The notes under the pieces are model-generated. The model did not search any database. It worked only from the letters and a program-made list of their open reading frames with translations, and was not told the origin of the DNA. Of a stretch of 64,000 nucleotides of DNA, positions 1 to 10,740 are shown one piece after another (position 1 is the stretch's first letter; every line of letters starts with the position of its first letter). The DNA is from Hypericum androsaemum (Eukaryota > Streptophyta > Magnoliopsida > Malpighiales > Hypericaceae): NCBI GenBank assembly GCA_963995505.1, contig OZ023181.1:2517487-2581486 (forward strand), in the 5' to 3' direction. Both the position numbers and the translations under genes were made by a program.

Positions 1-369
1 TGCCTCATTTTGCTGGATAGATTGGGAATGTTTTCGATTCGTTTAGGTTTCGGAGGTTTAGGTGCCGGCATCTCGTTCGTTGTTAGATACGGGGCGTTGG
101 TAGTCGAAATGATAACGATGAGCTTCGTGTCGTGTTTTTTGCTGTCTTTGGTAGGACTTGGAGGTAGGGGAGGAGATGATGCTTGTTTATTTTCGGTCTT
201 CTCCATTTTTAGTTTAGGCGAGTGGTTTGCCGAGTGGTTGGGAGTTTTATCTTGGGGGATCCAGTGTCCGGATGTTATTTCGGTATATTTGATGTAATCA
301 ATTGTTAGCTAAATGTTATTTGCTGCTCGCAGATCTTTTTTTCTTGTTTCATCATTTCGCTTATTTGGG
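1..369 (+). other. 5' leader / intron upstream of SUVH gene
   Basis: No convincing coding sequence. A pyrimidine-rich stretch ending in CTGCTCGCAG at 323-332 looks like a 3' splice site, so most of this stretch is probably the 3' part of an intron in the 5' UTR. The first ATG after that acceptor is at 370. A small ORF at 10-297 has low-complexity content and is probably chance. Confidence 0.45.
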
Positions 370-3300
370 ATGGGGATTATGGACAGTATGCTCCATTCAG
401 AGTCAACAGGGATGACAACTATAATCAACTCTGATGTTTCGGATGGTAAATGTTTGGGTAGGCCTCCCTCGGAGAATGGTCATATTGCTGCTTCTCCCAA
501 GTGGAAGAGAAGGAAAGTTTTTGGTATCAGGGATTTTCCCCCAGAGTGTGGTCACTTTTCCGTGCAGATAATTTCAACTACGGTTAATGAAGCTGATTGT
601 GCTCTGACTTTTGAGAATTCAGTGATTGGGAAGGGCGTGGGGGCCTCAAGCTCCAATCCTGGTGTCGATGTAGATGAAGCTGGCCCAGGGGTAGAAAAGC
701 CAATTGTCTCATCTGATCAGGCACAAGTCTCTAAGCCAATCAATCTAGAGCATTCGGGGATTCCATTTTCAGATGTGCCAATAGATTTCAAGGAAGAGGG
801 GATTGTTGAATCTGCCCCACCTTTGGAGGATCAGCCTGTTGTGGAATTGTCAAATTGTCCATCTGAGATGCTTGTCACTTCTTCTCATGAGAAAACAAAT
901 ATTTGCAAATACCCTCCCAGAAGAAGAGTTTCTGCCGTGAGAGACTTCCCTCCTTTCTGTGGTAGAAATGCTATTCTTCTCGAGGTCGCTAGAACAGAAG
1001 TGGCTGCTGATACAGAAAGCAAGAGTTTGGTACTGGACAAGTCTGGCTTAGAATCTGAGCCAAAAGACGGGACGGGGACTCATTTTGTGCAGGTTCAGGA
1101 TGGTGGTGCACAACCACTCAGCTTAGGAAGTTCTCTCTCCACACACATCACAAATGAGGTTCAAACTGAAGCAGATGATCCTGTTTCTCAGGAAAATAAG
1201 ATTCAGGATGAGTCTGAAGCTTCTTCTGATAATGTTATGAAAAGGAGCCAGGAGGAATCACAACATCAAGTTGGAAGTTTGCTTGAAGATATTCAACAAA
1301 AATATGGGCTGAATACTGATGAAGATCGACAGTCATGCAGTTCATATACCCTTCCTCCAAACCAATATCACAGCAATGAGGCTGCAGATTTTATGGAGGA
1401 AAATTGTGATAAGGCACTTCCTTTTGTCTCTGAATGTAAGACCCAAGAGTCACATGAAGATGCAGCTTGTTTGAATTTTATGTCTGATAGGGAAGTCATT
1501 GTAGGTCTGAGGGCTCTGGGGAAAGGCCCTGTTAGGAAAGCAATAGCAGACAACAAACCTAAGAGTGTTCTTTGTGATATGGCTGCAACCAGAGGGAAGA
1601 GAAGTGATTTAAGTCGGATACCTAACAATACGGCTCTTGATGGATCTGGAAAAGTCGAGAGCAAAAATTCCAAAGCCAGGAACCAACTTAGTTCAACTTC
1701 CAGGAAAACCCAGTTTGCAGTAGTTGCTGGGGAAAGTAGTGTGAGGAGGATGCCGTCTGACACTGGAACAGCTTGTCAGGGTATTGGACAAGTGGCTGTA
1801 CGCCAAGATAATTATCGGGAACATGCGGGGGCAAATGATAATTTTCTTTTGGTCAGAAGAAAGACCAACTCTGTGAATCTTCCTCCTCGCCCCACTAGTT
1901 TGGTTGGTAAAGCGGATGACAATGATTCAGTGGTCAGTAGAAGACAAGTCCGAGAAACTTTACGTTTGTTCCATGCTATCTGTAGGAAGCTCCTGCAAGG
2001 AAAAGAATCTAAGCAGGGAAATGCTCCAAAGAGGATTGATCTACAGGCTGCAGGTATGCTGAAAGGAAAAATTATCAACGTTGAAAAAATAATTGGATCT
2101 GTTCCAGGAGTAGAGGTGGGTGATGAGTTTCAATATAGAATCGAGCTTCACATTATTGGTCTCCATCGCCAAACTCAAGGAGGTATCGATTACGTCAAGC
2201 AAGGTAAGAAGATCCTTTGTACTAGCATTGTGGCATCTGGTGGTTATGATGATAATATGGACGATTCAGATGTGCTAGTCTATACGGGTCAAGGAGGGAA
2301 CATCACGGGTGGAGATAAGCAACCTGAAGATCAGAAGCTTGCAAAGGGGAATCTTGCTTTAAAGAACAGCGCCGATGAAAAGAATCCTGTTAGGGTCATT
2401 CGTGGTGATACAAAGGTGAGTGATGATGGGAAAGCGAAGACGTACATTTATGATGGGCTCTATGACGTGGAGAGGTGGTGGCAGGAGATGGGTCAACATG
2501 GCAAGCTTGTCTTCAAGTTTAAGTTGGTTCGAAGGCCAGACCAGGCCCCACTAGCTTGGAAAGTGGTAAAGAAGTCGAAGAAATTCAAAGTGCGGGAGGG
2601 TCTTTGTGCTGAAGACATATCAAATGGGAAAGAGGTAATTCCCATTTGTGCTGTCAACACCGTAGATGATGAGAAACCCCCTGCTTTTCAGTACATCACA
2701 CACATGATATATCCTGACTGCGTCGACCTTATGCCTCCCGTTGGTTGTGGTTGTGTTGATGGATGCACAGATCATAGTAAATGTACTTGTGTGGCAAAAA
2801 ATGGTGGTGAGATCCCATATAATCATAATGGGGCAATTGTTGAAGCAAAATCCCTTGTACATGAGTGCGGACCTTCATGCAAGTGTCCGCCTTCTTGTCA
2901 CAATAGAGTCAGCCAGAATGGGATAAGATTTCAGCTTGAGATTTTCAAAACTGAGTCAAGGGGATGGGGCGTGAGATCACTGAATTCAATTCCTTCAGGA
3001 AGTTTTATCTGCGAATATATAGGAGAGCTGCTTGAGGATAAGGAAGCTGAGAAAAGAACTGGCAATGACGAGTATTTATTTGATATTGGAAATAAATATG
3101 ATGGGGCTGCTATCCACAATGAGCTTTCCAGCCTCATGCCCGCGAAACATTCTAGTAGTCACGAAGTTGTGGAAGATGGTAGCTTCACAATTGATGCTGC
3201 ACAGAATGGCAATATCGGGAGATTAATCAACCATAGCTGCTCTCCTAATCTGTATGCCCAGGATGTTGTTTATGACCACGTGGACAAGAGGATTCCACAC

Positions 3301-3453
3301 ATTATGTTCTTTGCTGCTGAAAATATCCCCCCGCTGCAAGAGTTGACTTATCATTACAATTATGCCATAGATCAGGTTCGGGGTTCAGATGGCAGTATAA
3401 AGAAAAAGAATTGCTATTGTGGTTCTGCAGAATGCATCGGGAGAATGTATTGA
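370..3453 (+). CDS. SUVH5/6-type histone H3 lysine-9 methyltransferase
   Basis: Single-exon coding sequence of 1027 aa from the ATG at 370; the frame is open back to 313, but 370 is the first ATG after the likely UTR splice acceptor and has G at -3 and +4. Numbering from 313: a long low-complexity N-terminus with two copies of a basic RDFPPxCG motif (about residues 66-80 and 203-217); SRA/YDG domain about 597-780, including TYIYDGLYDVERWW; cysteine-rich pre-SET about 808-868; SET from about 873 with the cofactor motif NHSCSPN near 973; and a post-SET end CYCGSAECIGRMY. This order defines plant SU(VAR)3-9 homologues, which bind methylated DNA through SRA and deposit H3K9 methylation in heterochromatin. 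Intronless coding is usual for SUVH genes. The N-terminus is longer than in Arabidopsis SUVH5/6 (about 790 aa). Expected to be nuclear. Confident in family, less so in the exact member. Confidence 0.93.
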   Translation: MGIMDSMLHSESTGMTTIINSDVSDGKCLGRPPSENGHIAASPKWKRRKVFGIRDFPPECGHFSVQIISTTVNEADCALTFENSVIGKGVGASSSNPGVDVDEAGPGVEKPIVSSDQAQVSKPINLEHSGIPFSDVPIDFKEEGIVESAPPLEDQPVVELSNCPSEMLVTSSHEKTNICKYPPRRRVSAVRDFPPFCGRNAILLEVARTEVAADTESKSLVLDKSGLESEPKDGTGTHFVQVQDGGAQPLSLGSSLSTHITNEVQTEADDPVSQENKIQDESEASSDNVMKRSQEESQHQVGSLLEDIQQKYGLNTDEDRQSCSSYTLPPNQYHSNEAADFMEENCDKALPFVSECKTQESHEDAACLNFMSDREVIVGLRALGKGPVRKAIADNKPKSVLCDMAATRGKRSDLSRIPNNTALDGSGKVESKNSKARNQLSSTSRKTQFAVVAGESSVRRMPSDTGTACQGIGQVAVRQDNYREHAGANDNFLLVRRKTNSVNLPPRPTSLVGKADDNDSVVSRRQVRETLRLFHAICRKLLQGKESKQGNAPKRIDLQAAGMLKGKIINVEKIIGSVPGVEVGDEFQYRIELHIIGLHRQTQGGIDYVKQGKKILCTSIVASGGYDDNMDDSDVLVYTGQGGNITGGDKQPEDQKLAKGNLALKNSADEKNPVRVIRGDTKVSDDGKAKTYIYDGLYDVERWWQEMGQHGKLVFKFKLVRRPDQAPLAWKVVKKSKKFKVREGLCAEDISNGKEVIPICAVNTVDDEKPPAFQYITHMIYPDCVDLMPPVGCGCVDGCTDHSKCTCVAKNGGEIPYNHNGAIVEAKSLVHECGPSCKCPPSCHNRVSQNGIRFQLEIFKTESRGWGVRSLNSIPSGSFICEYIGELLEDKEAEKRTGNDEYLFDIGNKYDGAAIHNELSSLMPAKHSSSHEVVEDGSFTIDAAQNGNIGRLINHSCSPNLYAQDVVYDHVDKRIPHIMFFAAENIPPLQELTYHYNYAIDQVRGSDGSIKKKNCYCGSAECIGRMY

Positions 3454-4388
3454 ATCTTCATCTGATAAGTTGAATCTCCAAGCAACAAGAGAATGTGCTT
3501 TGCAATGTAAGTTGTTTCTGTAATCTAACTTCGAAGTTAGCGTGACTGTGTCATAGTATACTAGCAGTAATGAACAAACATACAGATGTTTGACATGATT
3601 TTGCTATCCTCTTTATCATCATGTGCCCTCTTACGCTTATTCTGCTCCTCGATGACATGCTTGTACTTTGCTATCCTCTTTATTGCCTGTTTCGCAGCTT
3701 GTTTCCTTATACTTCATGGGTGTTAGCTTAAAGATCGTTCTCATGCATAACTGCTTCTGAAAAGAATCTCCATTATCTGCAGGTATTCCAATGCCGAAAT
3801 ATAGAAATGACTTCATCTGCAGCCTGTACAAATTGGTTCTTTTGGCGGTGGGTGCTCGCCAAATTGAATTTGTTTTTGGATCAGCCCAAAATTTTGCATG
3901 CAACTTGTGTAATCTTTCGGCTAAATAGACTCATTTTCATTATGGATTTATTATTACATGTTCAGCTTGTATGAATCGGTTGTTTTGGATTTTTGATGGT
4001 ATCAACTTCCTTTTCCTTTTCCTGGTTTATTAGTGAGGCTTCTTAGGTTGTGGTTCGTTTCGATAGATTCATTTAATAGGAGAAGCGGAAAATGTAGTCG
4101 AAGTCACTAATCTCGGGGTACCGATATTCTACTTTGGTCTTTCGAGTCCCGAACCTCGATCGGATTTAGATACTCACACCGGAGCTGGCCAGAAGGATCA
4201 GTGACGTTCTCTGCGTTTTGAGGTAAGTGCATTCCTGCAACTGCTTGTAGTTTATCATTCAGGAACTTTATTCTTACTGATTGATTCAGGTACACATATA
4301 GATCCGGCCTATCACTTTGATACAACATCCGGCCGGAATATTAGAAGCGAAATTGAAATTAGTTACTACCAGTGACGCTACTCTAAAC
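3454..4388. other. 3' UTR and intergenic, convergent gene ends
   Basis: Follows the SUVH stop and lies before the stop of the convergent expansin-like gene. It should contain both 3' UTRs. I see no further coding sequence, RNA gene or repeat. Confidence 0.5.
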
Positions 4389-5931
4389 TTAATCAAGCTG
4401 AATGATGGAGTCGTAGGCGACTCCGGCCTTCCAGTCGGCCGGGATGACGTTCGATGCCTGCACCCATGTTACACCCACACTGCCGCTAACTTGGAGCCTC
4501 AAGGTAACTGGCCCCGGGGGTGGACTCGGCATGTCGAAGACTGCCCCGTATGCCCTCCTCATGCTCCTCCACTCCTTGCAATCCTCCTGCTCACCATACA
4601 ATATCAGAGGGTTTAAGAGCACTCTTTCGCCACAGATCAGTTAGCTTCAATTCAGAAGTCATTTCCGAGAAGATTACCTGCCATATATCAGCGGCCAAGA
4701 TGTCGTTGACGCCGCTCTGGTACAGAACCACAACGGCCAAGTACTCGGGGAACTTGCTGTGCTCAGTGACCTTGAAGACGAGGTTGCTCTTGGCGTACTT
4801 GCAGGGGATCCTACTGAACTCCACGTCTACGACGCCGTACGCGAAGAGATCCAAGGCCGCGTTTGGCCGCGCCAATCTAGCGTAGGCCCTTGTACTCAGG
4901 ATGAAGTCGGTATGGTCCCCCTCCCCGTAATCTGTCACCACTATGTTCACCCCGTCGTCCGAGCAAACCTGGGGCGCTTTGCACCTAACCTGAGCCATTA
5001 AAACAAACATGAATTAAGCCAGTACAAGCTGGGTCAGACAGATCAGCACAGGAACAACTTCTCTTCTTTTCGTAAACAACATTTAAATCGGACCACTGAT
5101 CTAATTTTGAACGTAATTAATGTTGATGGGACGTTCCACGCGCACTATGAATTTAACTTGTGTCTAGTGGTAGGCTGGTAGCTAGCACTAACACCGCATT
5201 AGATTCGGAGATCAAGCTTCGCTTTTGTTATTAAATGACATTAATTAAGGCGATTTTAAGAGCCGCCCTTTAGTGGAACCTTGGTGATTTATTCTCTCTT
5301 TCTTATGTTGGTAAGATGAAGTAATCTTTATTTAGTCCGATAAAATGTACCGAGAAATCAACGTGGACTTCTCAGTACATTTAATCCGACGAAATTAAAT
5401 TAGAGTTGTCCTCTCAAAATAATGCATCGTATTCTTTAATTTTATACTAAATTACCTGATAGCAAGCACCACAGCCAGTGCCATTCTTATAAAGCCTGGC
5501 TACGCCGGCCACGTTGGCATCGTTCACCGTCCGTCCATATTCGCCGAACCCACAAGCTCCGGCTGAAGCAACATCCAAACGTTGTTTTCACCAATTAAGA
5601 GACAATTTTGTGAAGTTGGCCTAATGTATGACTTTTCTTCAATATCTTCCTACATAATATTACTTATTTTCCATTCTAAAAGGGCTTGCAACAAAATGTT
5701 TTAACACTTTAGAGTTACAAAAAGTAATAAATTTTAATCGGTGAGATATATCAAGTCAACAATGTGCGGATATTACGTAACGCAAAAGATTTACGTACTT
5801 GGAGTTCCTAAGCAGTCAGGGCTGCCATAATAGGTGGCCCTCGAGTACTGGAAGTCTTGGGAGTAAGTAATTGCCGCAATTAAGAGCATCACAAGAAGGC
5901 AGCCGTGGACATTTTTCAACACTGAGGCCAT
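4389..5931 (-). CDS. EXLB1: Expansin-like B protein
   Basis: Four exons on the minus strand: 5931-5799, 5562-5456, 4989-4678 and 4586-4389, each bounded by GT-AG with consistent phase, giving 249 aa, the normal length. The start MASVLKNVHGCLLVMLLIAA is a signal peptide, so the product is secreted to the cell wall. Next comes the six-stranded double-psi barrel (GH45-like) domain with FQYSRATYYGSPDC, ACGFGEYGRTVNDANVAG, GCGACYQVRCKAPQVC and TDYGEGDHTDFILSTRAYA, and a C-terminal CBM63-type domain with AYGAVFDMPSPPPGP and WKAGVAYDS. These are family B expansin-like signatures. Expansin-like proteins have no proven wall-loosening activity, so the role is inferred from family. A TATA box lies at 6052-6059. 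Convergent with the SUVH gene. Confidence 0.93.
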
Positions 5932-6051
5932 GAGGGACTTAAGTGAGAAATCCAAATTATAAATGTACTACTTTAGAAATTGTGAACAAGACAAGATGGG
6001 AGGAATAAGAAGCTGATCTCGCTTGGGTTTACATAGAATCCCACGTTCCTG

Positions 6052-6059
6052 TATTTATA
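6052..6059 (-). promoter_or_regulatory. TATA box of expansin-like gene
   Basis: TATAAATA on the minus strand, about 120 bases before the ATG at 5931. This leaves a short 5' UTR of roughly 90 bases, normal for a plant gene. Assigned by sequence and spacing only. Confidence 0.6.
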
Positions 6060-6396
6060 GGTGAGGTCCGAGTGAATAAATAATTCGTGGAAAGCTAACA
6101 TGGACCCTCTTTGCTTTCATTTTTTTGCGATGAAGTATGGCTTTATTATTGAAATTATGAGAAAAGATTCCAAAGATAAAGAGACAATTATCTTAGGAAT
6201 CAAAACTACTTTCTCTTTTGCCAAAATTATCATATATCCGAACAACAATTAAACTAACTAACTTAGATTCGAGCTGAACAAGACAATTGCGATTGGATTA
6301 AGGTGGTGACACGAATTGTAATATTGCACATCACAGGTACGTGAAAAAGTACGTCATACATATTAGCCTACAAAGACACTATAAAATGTGTTGTGA
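6060..6396. other. Intergenic, AT-rich
   Basis: Upstream of the expansin-like promoter and before the Mutator-like element. I see no gene or clear repeat. Confidence 0.5.
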
Positions 6397-6406
6397 TATT
6401 TTTTTT

Positions 6407-7881
6407 GGGAAAAGTACTGTTTAGTATCCTGTAGTTTTACCTTTTTCGCGATAGGACTGTGTGATTTAAAAACCATCAATCAGGTTCAAGTTATTTAAAA
6501 AATTATCAACCTACGGTCCCGACTTGGTCCAGGTTATTTCCGAACCTAGCTGGACCACCACGTCATCAAAACGACCTTGTTTAGTCTGACGTGGCTTGAT
6601 GAATGGGCGGATGAGTTGTCTTAAAGAAAAATTTCATAAAAATTCCAAATTTATTAATTTTTTCCCTCCACTCCTCTTCTCCCTTCACCCATCTTCTTCC
6701 TCATCTAATCCCACAAAATTTCCATCTCCAGCAGAGTGAATCAAGAAGCCTCAATCACCAGTCGACCGATAAATAAAAACCCACTAAATTCAATCCCCCG
6801 GAATCAAAGGCAAACAAACCTAGATCAAGAACAAACCTAGAAGAAAAAAAAATAGAACAACAGAAAAGGGGCTAAAGGGCAGAAGAGTTATTTTATTTTC
6901 TCACCTCTTTGGCGCAAAGCTCAAAGGCGTAAGGGAGGACGAAGTTGATGGTGAGCTTGAGAGGAGGGAGGCCGAGACGGCGGGCCTCCATGAAAGTCGA
7001 TAGGGTCTTGGGTGGGTCCATGGTACTTGAGTCATCACCCATCCAGATTCAAGCTTCCACCGCCGTCCAACCGATGTTGTCACTAGAGTCATCGCCCATC
7101 CAGATCCAAGCTTCCATGTCAAGGATCGTCCCACCTTCCAAGTTCAGCCTGAGACCTTGAGTGGGAGCGACAGTCCGAAATCAAAGACGATGACCAAGCC
7201 AGTGCCGAGGGCCAAGAGCATATGTGGTAAGGCCGGGGAAGATGAACGGTCGTCGTAGTTTGGATGTCCTTGAATTTCGATGTCAACGAATCCCTCACTT
7301 CAATCGTCGTCGGGCCCTCGTGGTAGTGGCAGTGGCGGAGTGGTGTTCGAGCCTCACCCCCACCGAGATGCTCTTCTTGCCCTTCGCCCGACAAGATGCT
7401 CCCACTGTGATGGTTCGTATTTTGGAGAAGAGAGTTTTAGTTCTCTTAATGGTGATTAGATTTTCTTAATGTTTGAAGTGGGACGAGGTTGATTTTTGGA
7501 GATTTGGGATTAGGATTTTGTGGTTGTTGAGTGATATTGGGAGGTTGGGCTGAAAGTTGATTGCTTGCTGGATCTTCTGGTGATGGAGGAAGAGATAGAG
7601 GAGGAAGAGGAGGAGGAAGAGGAGGAGGAGAGGGAGATGATATAATTTTTTAAGGGATTTTTTTGAAATTTTCCTTTAAGATACATCAACTCGCCACGTG
7701 AGCAAAAACGGGGTCGTTTTGATGACGTGGTCGACCAACTATGTTCAGAAGTTGTCCGAACCTGAACTGGACCGTAGGTTGATAATTTTTAAAATAACTT
7801 GGAGCTGATTGATAGTTTTTAAACTACACGGTCCTATCGCAAAAAAAGTGAAACTACAGGGTACTAAATAGTACTTTTCCC
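6407..7881. mobile_element. Mutator-like element with ~250-bp terminal inverted repeats
   Basis: The left end GGGAAAAGTACT... and the reverse complement of the right end match with few mismatches for about 250 bases (6407-~6660 and ~7630-7881). The element is flanked by TATTTTTTT (left 6397-6406, with one extra T; right 7882-7890), a 9-10 bp target-site duplication as expected for Mutator-like elements. No transposase is visible, so it is non-autonomous. The interior contains an exon-like minus-strand stretch ending at about 6900 in a GTGAG donor-like site, an internal duplication around 7028-7118, and a purine-rich (GGA)n tract at 7584-7640. The interior is more GC-rich than its surroundings and could be captured gene sequence (Pack-MULE). 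Confidence 0.8.
7584..7640 (+). repeat. (GGA)n purine-rich tract
   Basis: Imperfect GGA/GAA repeats next to the right inverted repeat of the Mutator-like element. Confidence 0.75.
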
Positions 7882-7890
7882 TATTTTTTT

Positions 7891-8446
7891 ATATGTGAAG
7901 TTTATTATTAATAATATGTAATATGTACAACTTATTTAATATTGAATTCGTCCTAGCAAGGTTACGATCGTCAGCCTCATCAAAATTTTACTACGATACG
8001 ATAAAATAATGTGGCAAACACTAGCACAAAATAGTACATCGAATATAAAATATTCCCTAGTTTCATCCCAGTACAAAGGTACTCTCTTTTGAAAAGGATC
8101 TCGAATAAAATCATTTATTGACCGATTTTGGAAAAGCAATCCCTTTCAAAAGTGGGTTGCACTCATTAATAATTGTTTTAGTATTTCCCGATCTTAAAAA
8201 GCGTATAGTGTAGTTGCACCTAACCACCAGAACAGTGAATTGAGTGGGAAAACCACAAACGTTATGTTCCGTCTTCGGATATATACATGCATCCAGGTAG
8301 CCACCATCCAATTGTCTTGTTTAGTCAAAATCCGTGGTTTGGATTCGAGTAATTTTTAAGGCAATTTTTTCATAACAATCACCGGTTTCAAATTGCGAAT
8401 TGGAGCCAAAGGGGACCAGATTTTACCATGAAACCGGCCTTGGGTT
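7891..8446. other. Intergenic
   Basis: Stretch between the Mutator-like element and the LTR element. Only short ORFs without recognisable content. Confidence 0.5.
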
Positions 8447-8451
8447 TAATT

Positions 8452-8731
8452 TGTTAGAGATGTCGAGAAATTAAAGAGGAAATGATTTGTGGACTTATTT
8501 CCTATTCTATTTGGACTCCTAATTTGACCTAGATTGTTTACTTGATGTACAAGGGTTTGCCTCTATATAAAGGCATGTTACCCTAAGGTTTTGTATGGCT
8601 TTGTGGCTCGGAAACTCATCAATAAAATTTCTCCTTTCTCACCGTGGACGTAGGCATTAGGCCGAACCACGTAATTCTCTTGTTCCGTGTTCTTTGTGCG
8701 ATCTTGTTCTCTAGTTGTTGAATTCTTAACA
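8452..8731 (+). repeat. 5' LTR of short Copia element
   Basis: 280 bp, TG...CA termini, near-identical to 10060-10339. Confidence 0.93.
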
Positions 8732-8758
8732 AGTGGTATCAAGAGCTAAGGTTGGAGA

Positions 8759-9034
8759 ATGTCGAATCACGGCGCGAAGTTTGCTCTTGTGAAGTTCGAT
8801 GGTTCATTAAATTTCGGGTTATGGCAAAGGCGTATCAGGGATCTCCTCGTGCAGCAAGGGATGGTTATCGCGCTCTCGGAGAAGAAGTCTGAGAAGATGG
8901 AGGAGCAAGAGTGGGAAGAATTGGAGGCCAAGGCAGTAGCGAAGATTCGCTTGTGCTTGGCGGATGATGAGGAGCCACCAGCTGGGTTGTTGAAGAGGAT
9001 CCAGGTTGGAGTCAAAGAAGTTCAATGGAAGTGA
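8759..9034 (+). pseudogene. Truncated Copia gag remnant
   Basis: 91-aa reading frame just after the primer-binding site. It resembles the N-terminus of Copia gag proteins (KFDGSLNFGLWQRRIRDLL, then an acidic and basic helix-like stretch). It stops long before a nucleocapsid zinc knuckle, and the following frames do not continue it. Non-functional as a capsid protein. Confidence 0.6.
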
Positions 9035-10059
9035 CTTCAAGTGCTGAGAAGGGCGCATGGAGGGGACTATCCAGGACGAACTTGGGATCAAGACAACGAG
9101 GAGGGATCGGCATCCACAACCATGACCACATATTCAGACGGGTCGGATGGTGACTGGCTTTCTGTCTTATCAAATCCAATGCATCCTGGTAATCTCTTTT
9201 CATTATGGACCTTGGATTATAACAGTGATAGTTATAAAGGTATGCTAATGAAGGTGGAGAAGGATGCGATGGTAGGGATGAATGGTGAAAGGAAATACCT
9301 ACAGGTTGGTGGGGAACATTATTGTAGGTGGAGTCACATCAATGGGTCTGAAGAAGTTGGCAAAAGCTCAGGTCATATGAGGTTAGTTCGTATGAGGGAG
9401 CAAATGCTTGACATGGATAGTTTGAGTGTAGTTGGGATTCGCGGAGACAAAGTTAGCAAGTTCCCGCTATGGTTGTCTAAAGAGACGTGCACGTCAAAGG
9501 TGTTGGGTAGGTTTTGCATGGGGAATGCGAAGCCGTTGGTAGCACCACGGGCGAATCGGGTATCTCACTCAAGGCCGAACGGTGGAGTTCGTGGCATGTC
9601 AAGGGTTCTACTTGGTAGAACAAAAGGTTGCCCTTTGTATGCTATGGCATAAAGCATTGGTATGAGGCAAGAAGGTCCAACGGAGAAGCAGTTCGAGGTT
9701 GCGGAGCATGGGGTTGACCGGAAAATAGAGAGCGCATCTATTGGTCACAAGTTTGCTTCAGCAGGTGGACTTGCTAGTTGGAGTTCGATGGAGATTAGAG
9801 GGAAGACGCCAAGCAAGCTCGGAAGCTCAAGCTTGGGGGCTGACTCCATGTGATTGAACGGAAAAAGGTGGTGAGAAAGTTGAGATGGTATTATTGATGA
9901 CGGTGTATCTATGGTCAAGGTGGAGCTGATAGAGTCGGTTTGGTTTCTCAAGTTCTCATGGTTCTTCATGTGGTGGTATTTCATCAAGATGGAGTTTGTT
10001 GAAGTTCGGATGGAGCTTCATGGTTCGTCCACAGGATGATTTCTCGCCAAGGTGGAGAT

Positions 10060-10339
10060 TGTTAGAGATGTCGAGAAATTAAAGAGGAAACGATTTGTGG
10101 ACTTATTTCCTATTCTATTTGGACTCCTAATTTGACCTAGATTGTTTACTTGATGTACAAGGGTTTGCCTCTATATAAAGGCATGTTACCCTAAGGTTTT
10201 GTATGGCTTTGTGGCTCGGAAACTCATCAATAAAATTTCTCCTTTCTCACCGTGGACGTAGGCATTAGGCCGAACCACGTAATTCTCTTGTTCCGTGTTC
10301 TTTGTGCGATCTTGTTCTCTAGTTGCTGAATTCCTAACA
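10060..10339 (+). repeat. 3' LTR of short Copia element
   Basis: 280 bp, matches 8452-8731 except for three substitutions, followed by the TAATT target duplication. Confidence 0.93.
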
Positions 10340-10344
10340 TAATT

Positions 10345-10731
10345 AATGGTCAACGATGTTGACCACCAATTTTTCCGATTGGATTGGTTGGTTTGAGTGC
10401 CGGGATTGGCCGGCCCAACCAAAAATGTGATTTTGAAAAAAATTAAAATTTAGAAGTAATTAAATTATGATTTTGATACTTTTATATTATACTATATAAT
10501 ATTAATAACTATTTCTGTTTTAATATTAAATAAAATAAATTTAAATTAAAATTTTTTTAAAAATGATCTGACAAGTAGTATCCCGGATCGATCTCCAAGT
10601 CATTTTTCAAAAACTATGATAACAAGTGGTATTTGAACCGCTATTTTTGAATAAAAGATAAGTAAGATAACGTGGACTATGTAAAAGACTCACCATATTA
10701 TCTGGGATAAAATCATAATTCTTGGGTATAT
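10345..10731. other. Intergenic, very AT-rich
   Basis: Lies between the LTR element and the MITE. No gene seen. Confidence 0.5.
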
Positions 10732-10740
10732 AAAATTATA

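Larger units (their letters stand above)
8452..10339 (+). mobile_element. Short non-autonomous Copia-type LTR retrotransposon
   Basis: Two 280-bp LTRs (8452-8731 and 10060-10339), both starting TGTTAGAGA and ending TAACA, differ at three positions by my reading. A 5-bp target duplication TAATT flanks the element (8447-8451 and 10340-10344). A primer-binding site resembling the initiator-Met tRNA complement (TGGTATCAAGAGC, 8734-8746, one inserted A) follows the left LTR, and a polypurine tract AAGGTGGAGATT precedes the right LTR. The 1.3-kb interior keeps a gag-like start at 8759 and further degraded coding remnants, but no protease, integrase or reverse transcriptase. The LTRs carry a TATA-like CTCTATATAAAGG. 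It must have been mobilised by a partner element. High LTR identity argues for a recent insertion. Confidence 0.93.

Noticed and set aside
10..297. 95-aa plus-strand ORF before the SUVH gene
   Set aside because: Low-complexity glycine/leucine-rich translation, no family resemblance, and it lies in the likely 5' UTR intron region.
313..369. Upstream ATG at 313 as the SUVH start
   Set aside because: It precedes the probable splice acceptor at 331-332, so it would be removed from the mature message; the ATG at 370 is the first one left.
4317..5001. Several plus-strand ORFs around 4300-5000
   Set aside because: They are antisense to expansin-like exons and show no plausible protein features.
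6901..7469. Overlapping ORFs in both strands inside the Mutator-like element
   Set aside because: Short, mutually overlapping, and better explained as captured or repetitive sequence than as a gene.
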